A DNA stretch of 64,000 nt from Phoronis australis (Eukaryota > Phoronida > Phoronidae): positions 379,937-443,936 of the forward strand of contig NMRA01000255.1 of NCBI GenBank assembly GCA_002633005.1. Reading direction: 5' to 3'. A program made the translations under genes and the position numbers. Below are positions 34,341 to 44,242 of the stretch, one piece after another. Within the stretch, counting starts at the first letter, position 1. Each line of letters opens with the position of its first letter. The notes under the pieces were generated by a model that worked only from the letters and a program-made list of their open reading frames with translations, was not told the DNA's origin and did no database searches.

Positions 34341-37057
34341 AAACTGTTGAATGTCGCCTAAAGATTGAAAGCCCACTGACTTTCCACATGACTGAAATAC
34401 GTACACGCATATGTATCGTATACCTCCGAGGGAAAAATTGAGGCTACGATAATACCCGAGGTGTTCAGAACGGGTACTAAGATTTAGCTTTAAGAATAAT
34501 CTGGTAATGGGGGAATACTCGACGATTTAGACAGTAAGACTAAAAAATAATCCAGGTTTGGTTCCAAAAACGTAAACCTAACCCTTTTGTATTAATTTTT
34601 GGGTGGCTGTCTTTATCACCCACTAACCTTGCAAAGCACGATGAGAGATCCCAAGTTATCAATGCGTATGTCCAGAGAACAACACTAAAAGTTCGTATGA
34701 GCATTTTGTAGTAGAAAAAGGTATCCCTTACCGAGATTAAAACTCCTATAGTGAAATTTGTTGTATAAATAAAAACGGTATTGTACGGAATTTTGTCGGA
34801 CTGAAAACGAACCTTTGGTTGGCAAACCGAAGTTGAAAATCGCAAATTTGAACATCAGAACCCATATACAACTACTGTGACAGAACCCACCTGGAAAGAC
34901 TTTAGGAGAGAGCACTTAAAGTCCACGGAGCATGAAGTGGATAATTGGTTTCACGACACCTAACTCTAACCCTATCCTAAGTCCCAAAGAACTTGGCTGA
35001 ACATCCAAAAAGTATTAACTGCGGCGTTGCATTCATAGTGTGCAGCTCTGATGGACGTTTTCTGGCTTCTAGATTCCTTTAAGTGTGCTGCGAATCAGTC
35101 ATTTGTTAAAAAAGACTAAATTTTGAGTCATTACTTATTCCCATTATAGTTAATGGTCTTGGGAGATCTGAAAGTTTTGTTATTGCTTGAAGTCTTGTTT
35201 TGTATACTATGATCAAGCCCACTAATTTAGCCAAGACTCGAGCAATAACGAGCTTTAATTTCAACTCAACGTAAGACAAAACTGTCTCTAATGTGATTAA
35301 GGATCTGAGACCATGTGGCTGATGTTAATAAAAAGTTGATTTTTTGAGAGAGATTGTGCTTATAGCAGCTTTAATTAACGCTTCATTTTGTGGATTCGGA
35401 ACTCAAAAAGGGCCCAGTTTCAAACAAAATTCTCCAATGCGTATTTGATAGGTTTTGGGGTTGAAAAGATGCTGATTCAAAGCCGTTTGTAGGATTTAAA
35501 ACCCTCAAAGGGATTATGTTGAGAAAGTAAACCTGTATACGATTAAAAGCAAAAGGCTTAATGCAATTTTTTTTCTTTGCGGTAAAATGAGGCAAAATAC
35601 AACTATAAGTTGATTCTTCGAAAACCGTTTTCATTCTTCGAAATTCTCTTTCTCATGGAAGATGATAATCGGAGTTTAGAGGGATAAAGTAAATTGTTAT
35701 CTACAAGAGGCAGAAGCACAAATGAAGTCCGCAAGTCGTAACAGTATTGGTAAGTACTGCAGTATTTTAAGTAGGGTGAAAACTGCTGATTTTTGTACTT
35801 TTTTCTAGTTTTTCAAGTATCCAGCTGCAAAAGTAAAATATGGAAAATTGACTTTGTAATCAGTTTTAACAAACATTGTGATAGGTTTTTGAAGCCTTTG
35901 TGCCATTATACTTGTTTTTATATTTTGTACATCCTGTGGAGCGGACTGTAGCGTACTCGACCTGGTTTTTCAAGCCCCCAATCAGGAAAAACTGTTGAGT
36001 GCAACTTCATGGTATAATGGCGAGGTGTTGCGTTTGTGGTGGTTGTGACAATTTTGTATTTGACCACGCTGTGTCTCGTTTCACTTTCCCTCGAGACATC
36101 GGAGAAGCGAGGATATGGCATCATTTTGTACGAGAAACTCTCGTATTTGGATGGTCATGACACACTGTAGTCTACTGGCGCTGGGCACGTTAATGCGTCA
36201 CACTGATCATGTCCACGGAGTTAAAACATTTTCGATTGAAGTCGCTTTTCTTCTGTGTTCTCGTTTTTTTGATATTGAATGCGATTATAATAAGCAATGC
36301 TATTAATTTAAAGGAAGGCTCAATGATGCTGACAATGATGTCACCTGTCAAAACAAGGTAAAAGGTAGCTTTAAGTACTTTAAAGGGTGTTCAATAATTC
36401 CAGTTTTGGCCGAAAAGCGCATTTTGGAGATTGTTTTGAGTGGGATTGACATCTTATTTGCTTTGACGAGAATTATAACACAGCAAAATTTGATGTGCTT
36501 TCACAAAGTTTGTGATTTTGTTACACATCACCGATTCCTCACGATGGGTAGCATTCAAACTATCTGTTTTGTTGTTAGGGTCGAAAGCAGTGTGTAGGCG
36601 TGGTGGCGATCAGTGCCAACTTGGACAAACTAAGTGTGCGCGTTATTCTCGTAATTAATGTCTATGCAACGTTATAACGCGTTTTGTAAGTACCTTTATT
36701 ATTACCCGTAGTTTGGTGTTTGGTTGAGTACGCATTTAGAATACAATGACGTCACGTCAGGTAATAAAATTCGCGTTTATTCAGTGACGTGTGCACTTAC
36801 ACTGCGGGATTCTTGCACACACTTCCATACCCGTTAAAACAACACGTCTGAGATCCACTGAAATCATTGTGATTGTAGTTCTCCATAACTCAAATTCAAA
36901 GTCTCATCTTTTTGGGCATCTTCTTGAAATTATTAGGAGGAGATTTACTTTGGGTTACTTCGTGTACATATAAAAACAGTCTCCACCGATAACCGCTGTC
37001 GTCGAAGGTCTTGCAACACGTGCATGTAGCTGACGACTCCTAGACATGTAACCTGTG

Positions 37058-37217
37058 TAGCGATTAGAGCACTGGACTGACAATCTAATGGTCTCTCGTT
37101 CTATTCCAGACTGCGCCAAGAAAAAGTGCCCATCATCGACTACTATGAGTGTTCCATACACACTTCTAAGAACGCTGTGACCTGAAGATGGCAGGAGAAG
37201 TGACCGACCGAAACGTC
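37058..37217 (+). repeat. tRNA-derived SINE-like segment with hammerhead-like end
   Basis: An A-box-like TAGCGATTAGAGC (37058-37070) and a B-box-like CGTTCTATTCC (37097-37107) are spaced as in a tRNA promoter. The anticodon stem does not pair well, so this is not a tRNA gene. About 75 bases downstream comes CTGAAGATGG..CGAAACGTCG (37182-37218), with CUGANGA and GAAAC boxes like a hammerhead core but a poor stem II. Together they look like a decayed SINE or retrozyme-like element. Confidence 0.4.
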
Positions 37218-37655
37218 GTACTCATGAAAATAGGCTCGAGATTGGCGTAAACAGATACATAGATTTTAGAAATGATGTCATGCAATGACCTGTTAAGCTA
37301 GATATCCAATGTTTGTTAGCACAACTTTCCCTAATGAAACATTCATATTATCCTCAATTTGAAGAAATTAAGCCCCCTACTAAGTTACAAATTATTTTCT
37401 ATTTGAGGTCAATGTACGAACATAATAATTATTTGAAATTATGTTCATGAACAATTTACTGATAACTGATGTTTTTTGTTTAAGGTACACACGGTTAACA
37501 AAATAACGGTTAATTACCTTTCGCCAGCGTCCTCTTACACACGACACAAGTCAACAAACACCGAACGGCGATTTCGAGGTTTTCATTTTGAGCGATAAAG
37601 CTCTTTAGCCAACTGAACTCTTTCAAGGCAGCATTCCCCGGGATACGAGATCACT

Positions 37656-37665
37656 TATATTTAAA
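37656..37665 (+). promoter_or_regulatory. TATA box of gene A
   Basis: TATATTTAAA, 71 bases before the ATG at 37727. The flanking AAGGGCCGCACAGCCGTCAAA is shared with gene B, whose box is TATACATAAAAG at 57483. Confidence 0.55.
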
Positions 37666-37726
37666 GGGCCGCACAGCCGTCAAACTGAGTCCTTCTCGAC
37701 ACGAGTTTTGCCACACTGATTCAATC

Positions 37727-37784
37727 ATGTTCTTGCTGAAGTATTTTCTCGGACTGTTTTCATTCGTATTTGTTTTTTACTGCG
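37727..37784 (+). CDS. Gene A exon 1, signal peptide
   Basis: 58 bases, ATG to donor GTAAGT, ending in phase 1 after Tyr-Cys. It encodes a hydrophobic leader with Lys5 near the start. The gene B counterpart differs by one residue (Val to Leu). Confidence 0.8.
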
Positions 37785-40700
37785 GTAAGTTTGCGAGACG
37801 CTTACTTTTGGAGCTTCTCTCTGGAGTGTTTGGAGTCATGCGACTGTTATTCGCAACTGAACTTACTGTTTCATTGTAATTGTAACTTATGTGGGTCTCG
37901 GTTTTTAAGTTTGATGTCTGCTATTCAGTAGAGAGTAATAGATCTCAAAAAACGCGAGACCTCTATAAGTGAGTATTATACATGTTTCAGAATAACCATG
38001 TACATGTACAGTAGAAGATGGTATTTATGAACATAAAGATTATTACTATCATCTACATCCAGTCGTAGAAAGTAAGCAAGCAGATTGATCGTGCTCTTGT
38101 ACTCTTGAACTAGGCAAAAAGAGAGGAAGTAAAAGTTTGAATTTCTGTGTTGAAACTTCTAATTCCGAGCAATAATACTTGAGATTTTGGGGAACTGCGG
38201 GTTTAATTATAAGCGACACGATGTTTAAGAGTCAGATTGATGAGTTTTGGGACTGCGTTTTGTGCTGAAAACATGCGTATCACCGGAACAGCAAAACGGG
38301 GGTCCGTTTATTACCTAGGTAAAATGTTTTGTTACAGACCAAACGTTTGTAATATTCAGTCACGAAATTTAGTGCTTTCTTATATCAACGTAGGCTTCTC
38401 ATGTTATTGTTCCGTATCTGAGCCTGTACAACTAATGCTTCACCAGGATATAATTACTCCCTCTACCGGTATAACGTACTTGTATTTTCTATGTACTTCG
38501 AAAAACAAAGGTTGGGTTTTGATAATTGGATTTTTTGATATAGAGCAAAATTATTTTAGCTTTCGACTGTTCAAAACATTCGCTAAATGGACCATCGGTT
38601 TTTGGGTAAGGCGATTTGTTACTTACGCCAGTGGTGCCCATTCTGTGCAGCGTTCTGTGTTGTTTTCTGTCAAAATGCCACATTTGCTAGCTCCGTTGGC
38701 CTTCTGCTATTCTTTTCAGGTGTTCATGCGGCGAACAAAGAGCACGCTGACTCGCCATTGACTAAAATCAACGTCTCCAAATCCAAACGCCAGGCCAGTG
38801 GTAAAAATTGCACGTAAACTATTACACAGCGTAATTTCGACCAGAATTGATTTGGACAACTAGTATTGCACTAATAGCTGCTGTAAATCACGATCTTCCA
38901 TCAAAAACTAACTTTTGATTTCCACCACTTAACGCTATAAAACTGGTCTCATATATTTGGTCTTTGCCCAGATGAGCTCCTCGGGTTTTCAAAGAAATGA
39001 CAGCCTGAGACCATGCTCAGCGCAATAATTGACCAGTCGTAACAAACCAATTATTAAACCAGGACTCGAGTAATAACGAACTAATAGGTCTAACCAAGCC
39101 CAGTAATCCTTAAAATTTGTGTAGAGAACAAGTTCACACCAGCTCCTTGCTCTACGAGGAATCAACCAATTTTTAAGGAAAGCAGGTTTAAAGAACTTTT
39201 ATACTTCCGCTAACAAGTAGTTCCACTATCACAAAATGGTTCTTGTAGTTCGAATTGGTCTGTTGTTCCTCACATTCGTTGGTTAACTCTTCCAGAACGT
39301 TTAGTTATTTAGAAACACCAGCAGCATGATTAACAGACTTTTCAAATTAGTTCCATTTTTAGGATTGGTGAGGATTTCTATGACCGGTTGCATGAAACAT
39401 TCCAAAAAGGACTAAACTAAGGTCCCTAAATCTTTTGCGTATTTGTTCGTTCTTTGCTGACAGATGCAATACTTTTCTATCAGTTTATCTTTATTATGGG
39501 CTCCTCTTTGACATATGGCATTACTAAAAACTGCGCCTTTACAGTGGCAGATTTAGGATGTCATAATTAACACTTTGTCTGGTAAACAATCGCGTAAAGC
39601 ACGACTGTAGAGGTACATAGCGCCGAATAGGGAAGGTCGAAGGGGGTTGTCCCACTCCCGCTCAGGATAAAAATTTGTTTTTGCTTCTAAAAACAAGCAT
39701 TTAACTTGATTTCTGAAGAATTATCAAAGAAAAACACTGAGAACATGTGTAAAACTGTAAAATCTGCATATACTACGGACTTGAACTCAGATAGTGCTCG
39801 CACATCCACTCCACCGCCAGACTCCCACTTACGGCGATGTATTGAGACATACCTGTTTATGGCCCACAGCGTTTGCGCGCGAACCTGCTTCTTTCCGTAT
39901 TGCTAATTACATGCGTTATATTTTGTGCAACCAGTTCGTAGCAAAAGTTGTAACTGTGTTTAAAATAGTCTTCAGTTACCGTTTTTCGAGTTGACATTAA
40001 CTACGCGATTGCTTTGCAAATCGTCTTAATTAAAATGCTTTACAAAGAGAAAATTATGAGTTTCTGAATGATTCTCTAAGGCTTCGATTAAAATTTACAT
40101 CTTACCACCAACTTCTGTTTCTTTATAGTCACTCAGCTTCCGTTTCCTTTGATGAAGTACTTTTCTTCATTGGGCAGTGGAGTAAGCGACGGAAACGGAG
40201 TGGTAGTGCACGCACATATCGGCCGGGAGGGCTATACTTAGCCATAGTTACGATCGCACCGCTGGTCTGAATCAGACACTTGAAATCGGGTCTGAGTCTC
40301 CCCACATACAGGCGCACACACAAACTCCACACATTGTTAAATCTTGCTTCAGCCGTGCAATGTTAATTACCGGAGTTAATTGATAACTCAATATTTCCTC
40401 ACCCTCTTCTTGTTTTATTTTTTTGCTGCAACCAAGAGGGAGGGGGCAGGCCCCCTGCCCTCCCGGAAGTCCGCCTATGCCTTAATTCAGTCAAAATAAT
40501 TATAGACAAAGTCCTAAAATTGGGATCGTTGCATGAAAAGAACCCTCACTCATTTTCAATAATATTGAGAATTTAACGTACAATTCGCCCTTGATTTGCA
40601 TCCAAGCCAAAACGTGACTCAGTAATCAGACGCAAACAGCATAAGAAAGAACAGTTTCTTCACAATTCTACAAATACGCTGTAGATTTAGGGAACTTGTC

Positions 40701-43700
40701 GAGTCCCTTTTTGTACCTATTTTACACGACCGGGTACAGAGCGCTATTACATGTAAAAGTTGTGATGCAACCGTGTGTAGTTTAAGTGTCTATAAATCCA
40801 CGTTTCGTTCAGGAAACGAAGTTTTGATTGAGGTTGCTTTTTCAATGTGCCATAATTCAATTTGCTTCTGCTTACGTAGAAGAGAAGTGATATTTGGGTG
40901 TGGAAAGAACCGACAGTTCCTTAGTCCTTGAGACCATCCAACCGATGCATTGAATGACACGTACTGTTAATTCAACTCATAGAGCCTTAACTCATGCATG
41001 GAAAATCCTTTCGAAACCCTACATTTGCCTGTAAACTGAGCGAGAAAAAATTTGAAACCGGTTTCATAATGTTAAGTAAGACTCAGTGATGGGAGGCGGG
41101 ATTATTGCCGCTTCAAATAAGCTTAAACGGGATTTACTCCCCTTATTAACAACTCTCATTAAACGACTAATCAAGAGCAAAGCAAAATTCTCTACCACTT
41201 CTCTTTTATTTACACGCATCCACAGTCCTTCTTCAAACGGTCTGCGAGCATTCAACCTTACGCCTACGGTGTTCGCAGCCAAACACAGTCATACGTGTAG
41301 CATCTGCAGTTTACGGCAGGCAGAATCGTCGCACGTGCATCCACCCGTCAATGCGCACGACTAATTGTGCATCGTCAAGTTCCCTTTCCGTTGTGCGCAA
41401 CAGATGCGAGGGAAAACAATCTTGTGCCGTTTCTGCGTCAAACAGCGTCTTTGGAGACCCGTGTGTAGGCACTTTCAAATATCTGACCGTTTCGTACCAA
41501 TGCGTGCCAAGTAAGTAAGAATTCATTGCTGTTTCCGCATTCCATAACTTATTGACACAGTATTACAATATAGACGAAAATACCCCGCTCACTTATAGTA
41601 AAAACCGAAACTTTGATTCCCATGCGCGCACACAGGGGGGCCCCATTTGGCGAAGTAGGCAAAAAGGTCCTAGAAAATGAGGCATAAGTCCATTAAACAT
41701 GCGCAAACGCGGAATTCACAGTGGTGCCCCCGTTTTTTTAGTGCGCCCGCTTTTTTATTACCGACAAGTGAGTCTGGTTGGATGCCGAAAAAATATTTTT
41801 ACAATGTTTACGGTAACATACCCTACAAGTGCCAGGATCACAAATTTTCACTCCCTGAAGAAATAAGATTGTGTCTAAACTTTTATGGAAAGTCTAACTT
41901 TGCAACCATTGCAATGAGCTTTTCAGGGTACATTTCAAAGCTACAATTTATAGGGGTCGTTTGCCCAATTTTCATCTATCACAAAACCTGTAGGCCTATA
42001 TGCAAATTTCGGATTGATAGTTGGAGTAACTAATTTATCACATCATCCTGAACTTTTACTGACAACTGTACCAAATGGCACAAATGGTCCAATCAATTCA
42101 TAAAGATGCATAATACTGGATAAATGAGTAACTAAATTCTTCACAGAAAATCTGAGGGAAACTTATTCCAAAATCTTTGTCTTTATAGTTTAGAACTATT
42201 ATGCATAATTGTTTCCCTGGTCATTTATATAACCGGTGTTCTAGTTCATTTCAAATGTTATGGCACTATTACATACTGCTATTTTTCGAATTTCGGTAAA
42301 CTGTCGGTTTTTAGAATTAATTTTTGTTAAACCTGTCAGGTTTGCGAAATGATAATTACTGATGATTTAACTTTTGCGTCTTGTATAATCAAACACCAAG
42401 AACCGATAAAAGCGTTTTCTAGTAATATTACAACCAGGAAGAGATCTACCGGCAATTATGCAGAACAGTTTTAAAACGGCGGAGTTGCGAAACGTTTTAG
42501 ACAGTAAATTCCATAATAACACCGGAACAAACGAAGGCAAACAAATTCCACACATGTGCGGCGCAACCTCATCGGCGCAAGATCGGAGTTGACATGCCAG
42601 GGATAGAGTTCTATGTTTTGAACAATTAGTGAGGAATGGATATTGCTAAGGGATTCTCCCGCCATTCGCGATCAGTGCTATTCTCTAAGATATTTCTATT
42701 CTCGTGTTCATTTACGTGGACTGTTCGTATCTAACTATGGAATTTTTATATTTTGGTTTTAAAACACATTTGACACATATTCAGTGTATCTAACTATTTT
42801 GGAAAATGTGCAGCAATGACGAAAGTCTCGTTGAGTCTCACGTGATTGATGCCGTGAACTCTAGCGATCACTCCAAGCAATGTGGAATTGATGTTTCCCA
42901 CTGGACATCGATGTCTGTTTATGTCCGGAGTTCAGTTTTCAGATTTAGTGCAACTTCTCAAAACAGAGGGGTGCAGGTGCACAACATAAGATTTTGTTGA
43001 TATCATGTTTTTGCAGGAGGGAAATCTCGAGTTATGTGTGAACACGCCACTCTGTATCTTGCGTGCGCTAATCCAGAAGAAGTGTTGTCAATAACCTCGG
43101 CAATGTACGGTCGGAAAGACCGCCATACTTGCCCTCACAGGTATATCCGTACTACGAGTTGTGAGTCATCGCGTTCCTTATCTGTCGTGAGCAAGCTGTG
43201 CGATGGAAGACGAGTTTGTCACGTATCTGCGTCGAACAGAGTCTTTGGGGATCCTTGTGAAGGCACTTACAAATATCTAGCTGTGACATACCAATGTGTG
43301 TCAAGTAAGTTAATCCTTGAACATTGCTTCCAGGCTCTCAGAATGTTGCCTACGTTAGTCATCGAGTACGCTTGTCCTGCTTTCGCCAAAAATTTTGTTA
43401 AGAAAATGCGTTAATTGGCTTCTTGAGATGAGATGACCACGACATCTTGATTCATGCCACAGTTGCGGGTACATGGAGTTTGCGTTAAGGGAATTCTTAA
43501 TTGACGTCGTTTGATGGGTGACCACGACATCTTGGTATACGCTATAGTTGCAGATATATGTTGAGTCATTTACTTAGAAAACCAGCATAAGGGTGTCGAA
43601 ATCCCACTTCTCTTATACTCGGTGTCACAATAAGCTATTTAATAGCATGTACATTGAACTAATTTGTTAGTTTCGCTAGAGGTCTAAAATAACATATTTA

Positions 43701-44169
43701 CCAATAACTGCGCTTTTATTACGACATGCGTATCTTTTGCATTTACTGAAAGGCTTGCAGAGCATTTACATGTAAGCCTACACTTTGAAACAGGGAACTG
43801 CATCCGATTGTTAAACGGCTATTATTCCAGTCGTTGCGCCCCTTTAAAACATGCTCTCGTCCATCCAAGTTCCATTAAATAGCGTGTTTCTTGACTATTT
43901 TTTCTCTGGGCGGTTCTATTCATTGCGACACCAATTACAATGTTATCAGTTGGGTAGGCTCTGACTCTCCGACACGTACTGCTAGTCTGAGGAGTCCATC
44001 ATCTAATGTATTAAGTACCTTTCTTGTCGTTTTAGGCAGTGCGGGTGCAAAACGCTCTCTTGAAGAGGAAGGTTTCGTTAGCGTGGACAAACGGCGAGCT
44101 AACTCATTTTTGACTGGTAACAAAGAAAAACGAGCCTGGGAGCAGCAGGAGTTAGATTTCTGGACGTGA
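37727..44169 (+). CDS. Gene A: secreted two-domain rhamnose-binding (SUEL-type) lectin with charged tail
   Basis: Five exons, all joined in phase 1: 37727-37784, 38720-38800, 41226-41510, 43017-43304 and 44036-44169; total 846 bases, 281 residues. Residues 1-19 form a signal peptide (MFLLKYFLGLFSF..FYC), about 20-46 a linker with a KSKR furin-like site, 47-141 lectin domain 1, 142-237 lectin domain 2, 238-281 the tail. Each lectin domain has eight cysteines and the YGR and FGDPC..GT.KYL motifs of SUEL/Gal_Lectin domains, which bind L-rhamnose or D-galactose. Such lectins act in egg coats, immunity and adhesion. All introns are GT-AG. AATAAA follows at 44237. Every internal exon is symmetric (1-1), so exon gain or loss keeps the frame. 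The exon choice is inferred from phase and order without transcript evidence; the weakest link is whether the tail exon is always joined. Confidence 0.75.
38720..38800 (+). CDS. Gene A exon 2, linker or propeptide
   Basis: 81 bases between acceptor TTCTTTTCAG and donor GTAAAA, phase 1-1. Encodes GVHAANKEHADSPL..KSKRQAS. KSKR is a furin-type site. In gene B the same place reads KSKS. Confidence 0.75.
39384..40710. mobile_element. Long-TIR element (GGTTGCATGAAACAGTCC family) split by a hAT-like insertion
   Basis: The left half (39384-39541) starts with a CCGGTTGCATGAAACA end. The right half (40480-40710) matches the second half of 53168-53548 (TTAATTCAGTCAAAA..AAT, GGGATCGTTGCATGAAAAG). It lies in intron 2 of gene A, and gene B carries the same left half at the same place. 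Confidence 0.6.
39542..40479 (+). mobile_element. hAT-like non-autonomous element, full copy, nested
   Basis: 938 bases from CAGTGGCAGATTTAGGATG to AAGTCCGCCTATG, inserted in the long-TIR element. Short repeats CCTT(T/A)A lie on both flanks. The same insertion occurs at 59416 in gene B, so it predates the duplication. No transposase frame is visible. Confidence 0.65.
41226..41510 (+). CDS. Gene A exon 3, SUEL-type lectin domain 1
   Basis: 285 bases, acceptor GCATCCACAG, donor GTAAGT, phase 1-1. Reading from VLLQTVCEHSTLRLRC, it has eight cysteines, AVYGRQNRRTC, SLSVVRNRC, SCAVSASNSVFGDPC and GTFKYLTVSYQC. All SUEL landmarks are present with no stop. It differs from domain 2 at about half of its positions, so the two domains are an older duplication than genes A and B. 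Confidence 0.93.
41773..43304 (+). repeat. Lectin-exon repeat unit, gene A copy
   Basis: Intron plus exon 4 of gene A match 60578-62199 and, for the intron part, 62947-64000. The shared intron includes ATGTTTACGGTAAC..AGGATCACAAATTTTCA and later AACACCGGAACAAACGAA. Confidence 0.85.
43017..43304 (+). CDS. Gene A exon 4, SUEL-type lectin domain 2
   Basis: 288 bases, acceptor TTTTTGCAG, donor GTAAGT, phase 1-1. Eight cysteines; landmarks CEHATLYLAC, AMYGRKDRHTC, SVVSKLCDGRRVC, NRVFGDPC and GTYKYLAVTYQC. Very close to the lectin exon of gene B (61912-62199). Confidence 0.95.
43430..43570. repeat. Imperfect tandem duplication in gene A intron 4
   Basis: ATGACCACGACATCTTG.T occurs at about 43432 and 43527, each followed by GC(C/T)A(C/T)AGTTGC(G/A)G. 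The unit is about 95 bases. Confidence 0.5.
44036..44169 (+). CDS. Gene A exon 5, charged C-terminal tail
   Basis: 134 bases after acceptor TTGTCGTTTTAG, phase 1, ending TGA. Encodes SSAGAKRSLEEEGFVS, VDKRRANSFL and NKEKRAWEQQELDFWT. It is homologous to exon 2 of gene C. Three dibasic sites (KR, KRR, KR) are present; only the last is kept in gene C. It has no cysteine. RRANSFL and the final DFW recall the edges of a vitamin K-dependent Gla module, but its core is absent. Confidence 0.7.
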
Positions 44170-44236
44170 ATTGTTGGTCATCGTCTGTGGTCGACAATCA
44201 GTGAATCTGGAACCCAATGAGTTTTAATGCATTTCA

Positions 44237-44242
44237 AATAAA
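44237..44242 (+). terminator. Polyadenylation signal of gene A
   Basis: AATAAA 68 bases after the stop codon of exon 5. Confidence 0.65.

Larger units (their letters stand above)
29366..37057. other. Intergenic DNA with repeats
   Basis: No supportable gene in about 7.7 kb. It contains a MITE at 29702-29855 and drifted repeat segments at about 33190-34340 and 35760-35910. Frames at 32338, 33194, 34540 and others have no start, splice or domain support. Confidence 0.5.
37541..40208 (+). repeat. Duplicated segment, gene A copy (pairs with 57367-60090)
   Basis: Near-continuous similarity with 57367-60090 at an offset of about 19.83 kb. It covers the promoter, signal-peptide exon, intron, linker exon and two transposon insertions. 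The boundaries are sharp: similarity starts at ACGACACAAGTCAAC and ends at GGAGTGGTAGTG. Confidence 0.85.

Noticed and set aside
37058-37128. tRNA gene
   Set aside because: Pol III-like boxes are present but the anticodon and acceptor stems do not pair, so it is scored as a SINE-like repeat only.
38237-38761. 174-codon open frame in gene A intron 1, with a shorter relative at 58043-58336
   Set aside because: It is conserved only because the intron was duplicated. The gene B copy is frameshifted and shorter, and there is no domain or splice logic.
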